Source: UBA9214 sp964443845
Lineage (GTDB): Bacteria; Pseudomonadota; Gammaproteobacteria; UBA9214
Assembly (NCBI GenBank): GCA_964443845.1
Contig: CAYUFA010000095.1
Span: 1 to 9,406, forward strand
Direction of reading: 5' to 3'
Length of the DNA stretch: 9,406 bases
In this document: one piece after another, positions 1-7,900 of the stretch
Numbering within the stretch: position 1 is the first letter of the stretch
Layout: the number at the start of each line of letters is the position of its first letter
Program-made: the position numbers and the translations under genes
The notes under the pieces: generated by a model
What the model was told of the DNA's origin: nothing
Seen by the model: only the letters and a program-made list of their open reading frames with translations
Database searches by the model: none

Positions 1-1147
1 CATTACCAACGTCGCGCGCATCCGCCTTGATCGAGGTATCTGCGCCGACGTAGGTATAACCGGAATTCTGCACCGCCGGATTGGCACCGTGCAGGTCACC
101 GCCCACCAGTACCGTGCCGCCCCCCGCGGCGCCGGAGGCGTCAATCGTGGCATTGCCGATCACGCCGACCCGGTCCCCGAGCACCTGTACCTCGCCGCCG
201 CTGGATTGCGCATCCGCGCCGCTGACGTCGATCTGGCCGCTGTCCACCGTCGTGCCGCCGCTACCAACCAGGCGGACCACGCCGCCCTGGTTGTCGATCC
301 GGTTGGCACGAATCACGCCCTCGTTGTTCACCACGTTGGTGAATACGTCGGCGGCCGCACTCGCCGTCATCAGTACCTGGCCGCCGTTGGCCTGGATGAC
401 TCCGCTGTTGTGTACCGCATCGGCGTCGCCGGTCGCGTTGTCCTGCAGCTGGCCGGTGATCTCGAAGCGGATGAGGCCGTCACCATCGAAATCGAGGGTG
501 GCCTTGCTGCCAGCGCCCATGTTGACCTGCCCGAGATCGGCCACGACAACACCCTCGTTGCTCACGGACTGGCCGACGAGGGTGATCGAACCGCCGCTGG
601 CCGCCTCGATGAGCCCGCGGTTGACGACGGCACCCTTCGCACCCTCGAGCGCGGACAGGTCATAGTGCCCTGCCATGAAATCCTTAACCGAAAGATCGAG
701 GCTGCTCGCCACGAGGCTGCCCACATTGACGATCGCGGTCTTGCCAAAAATGATGCCGCTGGCATTGATCAGAAACACCCGGCCGTTGGACACGATCAGT
801 CCGTTGATCTGGCTGGGATTCTGGTCGAGGATACGGTTCAGCGCCGCCGCGGAGGCGGAGGGCTGCACAAACTGCACCGTGTCCGTAGCGGAAAGATTGA
901 AGGATTGCCAGTCGATGGCAAGGCTGCCGGAATTCTGCTGAATGACGGTAGTGGAACCGGCCTGTGAAATGCTGCCGCTGCCACCGACGACTTCCCCCCC
1001 GGTCGGCTGGGCGTGCACATCCACCACGATGGCAGACTGGGCAAGCAGGGCGCCGGTGGACAGCAACCGGACCTGTCTGAAAAACCGTGCCAGCTTTGTC
1101 AGCCGGAAGTTTCCCGCGTCACGCCGCAGAGTTTGTTTTGTTGTCAT
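1..1147 (-). CDS. TpsA-type exoprotein with filamentous haemagglutinin N-terminal (TPS) domain, 3' end outside window
   Basis: Secreted or surface-displayed partner of a two-partner secretion system, probably an adhesin or other beta-helical exoprotein. The first 382 codons are visible and the frame stays open to the window edge. Residues 1-47 form a long signal peptide: a basic N-region, a hydrophobic core near LLSTGALLAQSAIVV, and likely cleavage after VHA at residue 46. The TPS domain covers about residues 50-240, with a match at residues 121-152 to the family pattern around the NPNG motif (SNGRVFLINASGIIFG, then NVGSLVASSLDLS). NPNG itself reads NASG. Downstream are short beta-helix-like units of the type N-x-G-V-I-x-A-x-G-G and a GGGTVLVGGDLHG stretch, typical of large TpsA proteins. 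The start at 1147 is chosen because GAGGA lies 7 bases upstream; an in-frame ATG eight codons earlier (1171) has no clear ribosome site. It follows the tpsB-like gene by 91 bases with no obvious terminator, so co-transcription is likely. The cargo function depends on the unseen C-terminal part. Confidence 0.93.
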   Translation of the reverse strand, partial: MTTKQTLRRDAGNFRLTKLARFFRQVRLLSTGALLAQSAIVVDVHAQPTGGEVVGGSGSISQAGSTTVIQQNSGSLAIDWQSFNLSATDTVQFVQPSASAAALNRILDQNPSQINGLIVSNGRVFLINASGIIFGKTAIVNVGSLVASSLDLSVKDFMAGHYDLSALEGAKGAVVNRGLIEAASGGSITLVGQSVSNEGVVVADLGQVNMGAGSKATLDFDGDGLIRFEITGQLQDNATGDADAVHNSGVIQANGGQVLMTASAAADVFTNVVNNEGVIRANRIDNQGGVVRLVGSGGTTVDSGQIDVSGADAQSSGGEVQVLGDRVGVIGNATIDASGAAGGGTVLVGGDLHGANPAVQNSGYTYVGADTSIKADARDVGN

Positions 1148-1154
1148 GCCCTTG

Positions 1155-1159
1155 TCCTC
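1155..1159 (-). promoter_or_regulatory. Ribosome binding site of the TpsA-type gene
   Basis: GAGGA on the minus strand, 7 bases before the ATG at 1147. It decides the start against the in-frame ATG at 1171, which has no comparable purine-rich motif upstream. Confidence 0.65.
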
Positions 1160-1165
1160 GCCTTG

Positions 1166-1186
1166 ATCCATTTCGGTCCGATGGAT
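1166..1186. repeat. Short inverted repeat before the TpsA-type gene
   Basis: Arms ATCCAT (1166-1171) and ATGGAT (1181-1186) are perfect complements around a 9-base loop. The repeat ends 18 bases before the chosen start of the exoprotein gene and just before its ribosome site. The alternative in-frame ATG at 1171 begins inside it. The stem is only 6 bp and AT-rich for this genome, so it may be a weak operator or mRNA hairpin, or chance. Confidence 0.35.
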
Positions 1187-1238
1187 GTAAACCTGTCCGG
1201 TGATCTTTGTTCCGAATCGTGCGTATCCGCTCAACCCG

Positions 1239-3032
1239 CTAGAAGTCCATGCGCCCGGTCAGCCAGTACTGGACGGACCGGTCGTTGCTGGGGTCCGCGT
1301 TGGAAAGGTTCTTGGCCACATCCAGCCGGGCGAAGGCCTTGCCCGGGAGATTCATTTGCACGGCACCACCGGCACCGGTCAGGGTGTTGCCGGAGGATTC
1401 GTTGATGCCCTTCTTGAGCAGACTGCCGCCACCGGCGTCATAGAACAGCGAGAACTGCAGGATCTCGCCCCAGGTCCGGTTGTCGAACGCCGGCTTGTCG
1501 GAGAAGCCGGGCGCATTCATGATCCACTCACCACTGGCAAACCACGCGCGGTCGTACAGGAATTCGGAAACCGGGTAGGCACGCACACTGTTGGGGCCGC
1601 CGATGCTCATCTGCTCGAGCGAAGGCAGCGGATCCGATGTGTACTGCCCGCGCACCGTCAGCATGATCGAATTGATCTTGTTGATCTTCTGCAGGCGCAC
1701 CAGGTTGATGTTCAGCTTGTTGAAATCGCCGCCCACATGGCTACCGTCGCCGAGGACACGCAAGGATTCGTCGTTACCGTGCTCGTCCATGGACCCCAGG
1801 AAATCCGGGAATCCATGGCTGAATCGCGCACTGCCCTGGTTGATGCCCGAGAAGCGCTTGTCCACCCAGTCGAATCCCAGTTCGAGTGCGCCCACTGTGA
1901 TCTTGTCCGTCGCGAACGGCGCGCCGGCCAGGTTCACATCACCCTTCTGGTGATTCAGTTCCACCAGCCCGTAGAGATTCTTTTCCCGGCTGCGCACGAA
2001 GGAGCGGCGCAGGTTCACGTAGACCCGGTCGGTGGTACCGCTCAGGTCCAGCGCACTCAGTGCACCTGCGATGTTGTAGTCGTTGCGGCTGACACCCAGC
2101 GAAACCCGGTTGCGCGGCCCGAATACCGGGATCATGTAATCGATACCACCGAAGGTGGCTTCGGTGGGATGAAAGGTCTGCAGGACCGTACCGGACAGCT
2201 GGTCACCCTGACCCAGGGGATTGTTCCAGTGCCCTTCCAGCGTGGCGCGATATTCGCCGGTGGTCTCGATGCCGTAGTTGTCGGCCTGGATGGAACCCTG
2301 GAAGCGCTTTTCCTTCTGCACATTCAGCAGCAGGTCGGTCTGGCCCACGGTACTGCCGGGGCGGAACACACCGAATACATTGACCCCCGGGTAATCGGTC
2401 AGGTACAGCAGGCCGGACTCGATCTGGTCCTTGACCACGGCGGTGCCGATCAGCCGGTCAAACGGACGGGCCAGCGTGCCGCTGGAATACAGCTTGTTGC
2501 CATCCACCTTGACGCTGCCGAGCGTACCCTCCATCACCTGCAGGACTACCGTCTGGTTCTGGACCGTCTGCTCCGGAATGAAGGCCTGCGCGAGGATATA
2601 GCCGGCCTTGCGATAGTAGCGGGTGACTTCATTGGCCACTTCCTGCAGCTGGCCGATGGTGAACTTGCCCTGCTGCGCGCTGATGTGCTGGTTGAGCAGG
2701 CGCTCGATCCCCGCGGTCGTGATCCCCACCTTGGGGTGATCCGTGACCCCCTTCAGGGTAAACGCGGATACCTGCACCGTCGGACCTTCATCGACGCCCA
2801 GTGGCCGGTCGATCACCGGCGGGATGGGGAAGGTGCTGGCGTCCGGCGTGACAGGAATCTGTCGCTTCATCAGGTCGGGCTGCACGCCGCCTGGCGTGGC
2901 CGACGGTGGAACCGGCGGCGCGGCCTGCGCAGACCCGATCACCAGCAACAGCGTGAGGAACGGACCGGCAAACCCGAGTGCAACAGACTCACCACGCAAG
3001 GCATGCGCCTTGCCCTGAAACTGCTCCGACAT
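1239..3032 (-). CDS. TpsB outer-membrane transporter, ShlB/FhaC/HecB family
   Basis: Omp85-superfamily pore that exports the TpsA protein encoded next to it across the outer membrane. The protein has 597 residues, usual for the family. Residues 1-38 are a signal peptide with hydrophobic core FAGPFLTLLLVIG and a likely cut after AQA. A Pro-rich linker leads to POTRA domain 1 (about 86-162), recognisable by YYRKAGYILAQAFIPEQ and LQVMEGTLG, then POTRA domain 2 (about 165-238). The 16-strand barrel occupies about 245-597 and ends in Phe, as expected for BAM-assembled proteins. The L6-loop motif VRGY is VRAY here (residues 483-486, within GGPNSVRAYP), and the FxDxG-type motif appears as FYDAGGG (530-536). 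The frame extends upstream to 3164, but the ATG at 3032 is preferred: it has AAGGGGG 8 bases upstream and begins a proper signal peptide, while the 44 extra codons are polar and overlap the repeat-bearing intergenic region. The stop is TAG at 1239-1241. The family is certain; cargo specificity is inferred from adjacency. Confidence 0.95.
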   Translation of the reverse strand: MSEQFQGKAHALRGESVALGFAGPFLTLLLVIGSAQAAPPVPPSATPGGVQPDLMKRQIPVTPDASTFPIPPVIDRPLGVDEGPTVQVSAFTLKGVTDHPKVGITTAGIERLLNQHISAQQGKFTIGQLQEVANEVTRYYRKAGYILAQAFIPEQTVQNQTVVLQVMEGTLGSVKVDGNKLYSSGTLARPFDRLIGTAVVKDQIESGLLYLTDYPGVNVFGVFRPGSTVGQTDLLLNVQKEKRFQGSIQADNYGIETTGEYRATLEGHWNNPLGQGDQLSGTVLQTFHPTEATFGGIDYMIPVFGPRNRVSLGVSRNDYNIAGALSALDLSGTTDRVYVNLRRSFVRSREKNLYGLVELNHQKGDVNLAGAPFATDKITVGALELGFDWVDKRFSGINQGSARFSHGFPDFLGSMDEHGNDESLRVLGDGSHVGGDFNKLNINLVRLQKINKINSIMLTVRGQYTSDPLPSLEQMSIGGPNSVRAYPVSEFLYDRAWFASGEWIMNAPGFSDKPAFDNRTWGEILQFSLFYDAGGGSLLKKGINESSGNTLTGAGGAVQMNLPGKAFARLDVAKNLSNADPSNDRSVQYWLTGRMDF

Positions 3033-3040
3033 ATCATCTA

Positions 3041-3047
3041 CCCCCTT
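3041..3047 (-). promoter_or_regulatory. Ribosome binding site of the TpsB-type gene
   Basis: AAGGGGG on the minus strand, 8 bases before the ATG at 3032. It supports this start over the longer open frame reaching 3164, and the protein then begins with a normal signal peptide. Confidence 0.7.
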
Positions 3048-3094
3048 GTGCCCATCGACGCTTCGCAATGGCGTAGCCTGACGGTGTCGTCCGT

Positions 3095-3113
3095 AGGTAC
3101 TTGCAGGTACTTG
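3095..3113. repeat. Tandem direct repeat AGGTACTTG upstream of the TpsB-type gene
   Basis: AGGTACTTG occurs at 3095-3103 and again at 3105-3113 with a single base between, a 10-bp period close to one helical turn. On the transcribed strand it reads CAAGTACCT twice, about 60-80 bases before the tpsB-like start. The position and helical phasing fit a binding site for a regulator, but no known regulator motif is recognised. Confidence 0.45.
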
Positions 3114-3128
3114 TTGGTTGTTATCCGC

Positions 3129-3185
3129 CCGGGACAAATGCCGGGGGTCGCACATCCAGTGCACAGTCTAATCAAACCGGGACAA
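3129..3185. repeat. Spaced direct repeat CCGGGACAA in the intergenic region
   Basis: The 9-mer CCGGGACAA lies at 3129-3137 and 3177-3185, 48 bases start to start. Both copies are in the 177-base gap between the SUMF1-like gene and the tpsB-like gene, and the distal copy falls inside the possible promoter spacer. This could be an operator pair or a chance repeat in GC-rich DNA. Confidence 0.35.
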
Positions 3186-3192
3186 TTAGCAA
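3165..3192 (-). promoter_or_regulatory. Weak sigma70-like promoter candidate for the TPS genes
   Basis: On the minus strand TTGCTA (3192-3187) is followed after 16 bases by TAGACT (3170-3165). Each hexamer matches 4 of 6 consensus bases. It would give a leader of roughly 130 bases before the tpsB-like start, containing the AGGTACTTG tandem repeat. The match is poor and only the spacing and location favour it; the TPS pair could instead be read from upstream. Confidence 0.22.
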
Positions 3193-3206
3193 CCCGCTCC
3201 GGGGTT
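3191..3206 (-). terminator. Possible weak hairpin after the SUMF1-like gene
   Basis: AACCC and GGGTT can pair around a 6-base loop, starting three bases after the TGA stop of the SUMF1-like gene. The stem is short and no T-run follows on the minus strand, so it is at best a weak terminator or an mRNA 3'-end stabiliser. It overlaps the candidate -35 element. Confidence 0.2.
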
Positions 3207-3209
3207 ATT

Positions 3210-4976
3210 TCAATCGGAAATTTCACGCACCAGACGCAGCCCCGTCTGGCGATCCCTTGTATCGGGATTGATACCCGCGCGCGCGGACGCGCGCAGCCGG
3301 TTCGCATCGTCGGCATAGGAACCACCGCGCACCACCCGGCGCATCGAGCCGGTCCCGTTCCTTGCCCGTCCATCAGCGGGCGCACCCTGGTAGTTGCCGT
3401 ACCAGGCATCCTGCACCCACTCGCGCACGTTGCCCACGATATGCCGCAGGTGGAAACCGTTTACATTGACCGAGCGGTCATCGACCGGCATGGGAGAGGA
3501 TGCGTTGAAACGCGCATCGGACGGCAACAGTGTAGTGCCATCACCCACGGGATACTCGGCGCTCGACCCGGCGCGCGCGGCATATTCCCACTCCGCTTCC
3601 GTCGGCAGGCGGTAGGTTGCGCCGGTGGCTCCGGACAACCAGTGGACGTAGGACTGGGCATCTTTCCAGCTCAGGTTGACGGCGGGGTCCCTGGCAGCGG
3701 GCCAGGGAAATACGCAATGCAGGCCGGTGGCCCGGCAGAACTTGCGGTATGCCGCCACGGATACTTCGTAGGCGGAAATGGCGAAGGGGCGTGCGATCGT
3801 CACCGTGTGGACCGGCTGCTCGCTGGCCTCGCGGGTACTGCCCATCTGGAACCTGCCCGCCGGCAACACGATCATCAGGGGCCCTCTGCTGCCATCTTTC
3901 AGCCGGTCCCAGCAGGCCGGTTTGCGCGTATTCGCCAGGGATGCCCGGCAGGCGTCGCCGGAGGCGGTGTGTGCCGGCACAGCGGTCGCGGCGGCCTTTT
4001 CCGCCTGCCTTGCGGCCGGGACACCGGCAACCGCCTTGTCCTCGCGGGGTGCGGTTGCCGCGGCAGGCGACGATTTCTGCGCTCCGGCCGGCACGCCCGC
4101 CTCCGGCGTCCCGGCAGCGGCAGCGGCAGCGGCAGCAGATTCAGGTTCGGCCGCGGGCGAGCGTGCTGCAACCGGTACGGCCGCGTGTGTCCCGGGCGCT
4201 GGAGATGCGGGCGTCGCGGACACGGGCGGCGGGGCCTTGCTGGCAACCGGCACATGCTGCGCGACCGGCGGGGCTGATGTAGCCGGCGCGGCGGGCGCTG
4301 ACGGTGCCGACTCGAGGCCGGGGACACCCATCTGCTGGCCCAGCGACAGCAGATTCTGTTTGCGCCGGATGGCCGACTTGTCGATATCCTGCAACGCCTG
4401 CTGCTCGAGTACCCGCTCCCGCAGCCGTTCCGAGAAAGCCCGGAATGCCGCGGAATCCCGTATCGCCTGCTGATCGCGTGGCTGCAGTTCGGACCAGGAC
4501 AGCGTGAGCGCGGCCAGTGCTTCGTATTTCCAGTCGTTGGCCGCCAGGAACCGATTCAGCAGTGACGGGGGGGGCGCAGGAGTTTCGCTGGCCGTGCCGG
4601 CGGCAGTTTGCCCGGCTGGCAGCTGACGCGCCGGCGGCGTGCCGTGCTCACCCGACAGCAACAGCCAGCCGATGGCGAGTGCGGCGACAATCAGGCCCAC
4701 CCCCGGTAGCAGCCAGGCGGCAGCAGCGGATTTGTGCGCCGGCGCGGATGCCGGGGCTGGCGGGGGCGCCGGAGGGGGCGCGGGTTCCCGGGGTTCCGGC
4801 GCCGGTGCGGCAACTTCGCGTACGAGGGGACGGGTGGGATCGGGGCGGTCGGGCGCGGATCGGGTGATCTCCTCGATCAGACGCCTGCGCAGGTCGCGGT
4901 ACTCGGTAAAACCCAGCACGCCATTGTAGTAGTCCCGAGCCAGCTGGCGCGGTGTCTTGCCAACCCTGGTATTCAT
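3210..4976 (-). CDS. Membrane-anchored SUMF1/FGE-fold protein lacking the FGE catalytic cysteines
   Basis: A 588-residue single-pass protein. Residues 1-40 (TPRQLARDYYNGVLGFTEYR and on to IEEIT) form a short cytoplasmic helical module resembling SHOCT-like anchors. A Pro/Ala-rich linker follows, then one membrane helix at about 85-108. Beyond it come a helical segment (138-218), a long Ala/Pro linker (222-340) with an eight-Ala tract, and a SUMF1-type domain (about 365-586). Family signatures are FQMGS, YEVSVAAYRKFC, YRLPTEAEWEYAARAG, GNVREWVQDAW, VVRGGSY and TGLRLVR. In true FGE two cysteines lie 2 and 7 residues after GGSY; here these are Asp556 and Leu561, so sulfatase-activating oxidase activity is unlikely. 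A Cys pair (343, 355) just before the domain and another (414, 421) are also found in the C-terminal domain of the upstream kinase, indicating related modules. The ATG overlaps the kinase stop, so coupled translation and a shared function are likely. The precise role is unknown; sugar or peptide binding, or kinase signalling, are possibilities. Confidence 0.9.
   Translation of the reverse strand: MNTRVGKTPRQLARDYYNGVLGFTEYRDLRRRLIEEITRSAPDRPDPTRPLVREVAAPAPEPREPAPPPAPPPAPASAPAHKSAAAAWLLPGVGLIVAALAIGWLLLSGEHGTPPARQLPAGQTAAGTASETPAPPPSLLNRFLAANDWKYEALAALTLSWSELQPRDQQAIRDSAAFRAFSERLRERVLEQQALQDIDKSAIRRKQNLLSLGQQMGVPGLESAPSAPAAPATSAPPVAQHVPVASKAPPPVSATPASPAPGTHAAVPVAARSPAAEPESAAAAAAAAGTPEAGVPAGAQKSSPAAATAPREDKAVAGVPAARQAEKAAATAVPAHTASGDACRASLANTRKPACWDRLKDGSRGPLMIVLPAGRFQMGSTREASEQPVHTVTIARPFAISAYEVSVAAYRKFCRATGLHCVFPWPAARDPAVNLSWKDAQSYVHWLSGATGATYRLPTEAEWEYAARAGSSAEYPVGDGTTLLPSDARFNASSPMPVDDRSVNVNGFHLRHIVGNVREWVQDAWYGNYQGAPADGRARNGTGSMRRVVRGGSYADDANRLRASARAGINPDTRDRQTGLRLVREISD
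4113..4136. repeat. Hexanucleotide microsatellite (GGCAGC)x4 in coding sequence
   Basis: Four perfect GGCAGC units in plus-strand sense encode the eight-Ala tract at residues 281-288 in the flexible linker of the SUMF1-like protein. Slippage would add or remove two Ala codons without breaking the frame, so the linker length could vary between strains. Confidence 0.8.
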
Positions 4977-4978
4977 CA
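4974..4978 (-). other. TGATG stop-start overlap coupling the kinase and SUMF1-like genes
   Basis: The kinase TGA (4978-4976) shares its A with the ATG of the next gene (4976-4974). A G6 run (4985-4980) ends three bases before this ATG, and GGAG (4991-4988) sits 11 bases before it. Neither is an ideally spaced ribosome site, which favours reinitiation by ribosomes finishing the kinase and roughly matched output of the two proteins. Confidence 0.75.
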
Positions 4979-7900
4979 GCCCCCCATCTCCAGTGTCCGC
5001 ACCAGCCGGAAACCGGTGACCGCATCCGCCTGCCCGGCATGCGCCCGGATCAGCGACAGGTCACACGCGCTCAGGTTGTCCTGGTAATCGCCGCCGCGTG
5101 CCGCTGTTCCCCGCGCGGTAGTGACCCACTCCTGCGCATTGCCGATATAATTGATCAGCCCCCAGCCATTGGAACTGCCGACGTCCACTTTCACCAGGCC
5201 CTGACCCTTGATCATGGAGTCCCCCAGCATCACCCGGCAGTTGAAATCCTTGCCTGGCTGCTTGCCCTGGGCACTGGCGGCATAACTCCATTCCTGGTCG
5301 GTGGGCAGGCGGTACGTGTGCCCGGTCTGCCTGCTCATCCAGGCGGCATAGGCCTTCACCTGCCGCAGGGTAATGCCCGTCACCGGAAGTTCGGGTGAGG
5401 CCGCGCGGACGCCGGCGCACTTGCCACTGAGCTTGCAGTAGTGATTGTAGTCAGCGACCGAGATTTCGTATTTGGTGATCGCGTACGGTCCCTTGATGCC
5501 ACCACCGGACGGGATCACGACCAGCAGTGGTCCATGGGTGTCACTCGCCAGCATGTCATAGCAGGTACCGCGTGCGCGGCGCCCGTAGCCGGCCAGCGTC
5601 GGCTTGCAGGCAACACCGCCGGTTGCCGGGGTAACACGCGCGGTCACGACCGGTGGCGTGGCCGGGGTTACCTGCGCCGGACGGGCGGGTGTGGCCGGTG
5701 CCGGCGCAGCCGGTCGTTTCAGTTTCAGCGCTGCCAGTTGCCGGTTGCCAGGGAACAGTTGCCGGGCATCGGCAAGCATCGCCTCGGCCGCGGAATAGTC
5801 CTTGCCGGCCAGCGCCCGGATGCGCCGTGCCGCGACGCCGGAAAGATCCTGCTCGACGCTACGGTAATCCACACTGCTGTCGGCCTTGAGTCTTGCGAGT
5901 GACTGCTGCACCTGCGCAGTTCCCAGGGATCCCGCGGTCTGGATCAGCCGGCGCGTGACATCGACCCGGCCCTCGCGCTCGAAACCTTGCTTCGCCTTCT
6001 GCAATTCGGCCATGCCGGGGGCCTCGGCAAGGCCGGCATCCGCGAGTTTGACAGCCGTGCTGAAATTGCGTTTCTTCGCGGCGCTCTCGGCCAGCCTGAG
6101 ATAGGCCGTGCCGAGCGCCTCGGGTGCCGTGGTATTCAGGAACGGATCGTTCGCAGCCAGCTCACCGTGCAGGATGGCAAGGGTCTTCTTCGCGTTGCTC
6201 ACGTCCCTGGCCCTGGCCTGGGTCAGGAAGGTCTGCTTGTCTCCCTCGATGTGCGCCAGCCGCAGTTTCTCCTTGTTCGCCTCGTTGAACTTCGCTTCCG
6301 CATCAGCCAGTGCCTGTTGTTCCTTACGCACCGCGGTATCGTCGCTCACGAATTTCCCCGCTGCGGCGAGCAGGGAGCGCGCCTCGGTGAAGCGTTCCTT
6401 GCCCCGCATCACGCGCGCCTTGTCCAGGTACAGGCTGGCGACTTTCGCGCGCTGTTGCTCGAGCCAGGGTACCTCGTCCTTCGGAACCAGCTCCCCGAGC
6501 ATCTTCATGTCGTTTTGAACCGTGCCGGTCCAGTCGTCGTCGAGCACCGGGTTGGCCAGCGCCTGCGCCAGGGACTGGCGATAGCTGTCGATATTCTGTA
6601 CCCGCGCCTGCGCGAGATGCTGCGACCGTCCGCGCTGGACCTCCAGCAGGACGCTGGACAGCGTCTCCGAACCCGGCACCATGTCCACGGCCGTGGTGGC
6701 CATCGCCAGCGCCTTGTCCCAGTCCTGCTGCTTGTCCAGGGCCCGGATGGACGCCGTCAGGCGCTCCGCAATCCGGTTCCTGCCCTGGCCAATCAACGGA
6801 TCCGAGGGATTCAGGGCAGCCAGCTTGTCGAGGATACCGAGCGATTGCCTGGCGGTGTCCGTCTGGTACGGCTGCTGCTCCAGGCTCTGCTGGAAACTCT
6901 GGTGCAGCAAGCTGACCTGTTGCTGGCGTTCGGCTTCACGTGCCTTGATTTCCGCCTCGGCGAGCTGCTGTTTCTGCGCGGCTTCCGCCTGCCCGATCTG
7001 CGCCAGCTCCGCCTGCAGGCTGGCGCTCACCGCGGCGCCCGGCTGCGCATCCAGGCCTTCCTGCACGTGCGCGCGCGCCTCGTCCCACTTGCCGGCGGCG
7101 CGTGCCGCCCGCACCATTTCCAGATAGCCCTGGCCGATCGCGGCCCGGGCGCGTTCCAGCAACGCGGCGTCCGCTCCTTCTCCGGCCAGCCTGTCGAGCA
7201 GTGACTGCGCGCTGTTGGACGACTTGCCGGCGAGCCTGCGCTTGCCGACGGCATCCAGCAGCGCGGTATACAGTTTATCCAGGCGGGCAAGGTGCGCGTT
7301 GTGCGCATCGGCCAGTTTCTTCTGTCTTGTCTGCAGAAAATCCGTGCTGACCACATCGGCGTTCGCCTGCAGCAACCGGTCGGCGTCATCCCAGCGGCGG
7401 TCGTCGATCAGCGTGGAAAGTTGCTTGTCAACCAGCTTGCCGGCCCTGGCCTCGATTTTTCCCGCCACGGCCGCGTCGGGCGCCAGTTGCCGGAGTTCCG
7501 TCAGGTCCGCACGCACACGCTCGACGGCATCCAGCGAATCCATGCCGGCCAGCGCCGTGGCGAGCTGACCGGAAAGCGCGGCGATGCGCTTTTCGCGCCG
7601 GACCCGGGTTTGCTCGGCGGCCACCTTGTCATGCAGGTTGACCAGTTGCGTATCCTGCGGAAACCGCTTCAGTCCGAGGGCCAGCATCTGGTCCGCGCGT
7701 TCGAGATTTCCCTGCTCGAGCAGGTGCGACGCCTGGTCGGCATAGGCGGCGGACAGGCGGGCATCGTGCAGTAACGGATGGTCCGGCTGTACCTGGGCCA
7801 GGATATGCAGCACGTCCTCCATGTCATCCCCGGGGGATGCCAGCAGCCGTCCTTCCTCCAGGTGACTGTTGAAGCGGCGGGTCAGGTCGTTGAGCAGCTG

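Noticed and set aside
89..967. Plus-strand open frame of 292 codons
   Set aside because: Antisense to the TPS domain, which is certain from its LIN-x-x-GIIFG and VASSLDLS signatures.
3033..3164. 44-codon N-terminal extension of the TpsB protein
   Set aside because: It lacks a ribosome site of its own, is polar and would bury the signal peptide. The ATG at 3032 has a well-spaced AAGGGGG.
3138..3176. Possible hairpin around GCACATCCAGTGC
   Set aside because: The stem is only 4 bp and no T-run follows; chance is sufficient to explain it.
1200..4277. A 1025-codon open frame on the plus strand
   Set aside because: It is antisense to the TpsB gene and most of the SUMF1-like gene. It has no recognisable domain, and its composition is that of a shadow frame in GC-rich DNA, whereas the minus-strand genes have clear families, signal peptides and ribosome sites.
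4991..5608. Active sulfatase-activating enzyme (FGE) fused to the kinase
   Set aside because: The first catalytic Cys position is Asp, and the domain is divergent and shortened. No sulfatase gene is present in the window.
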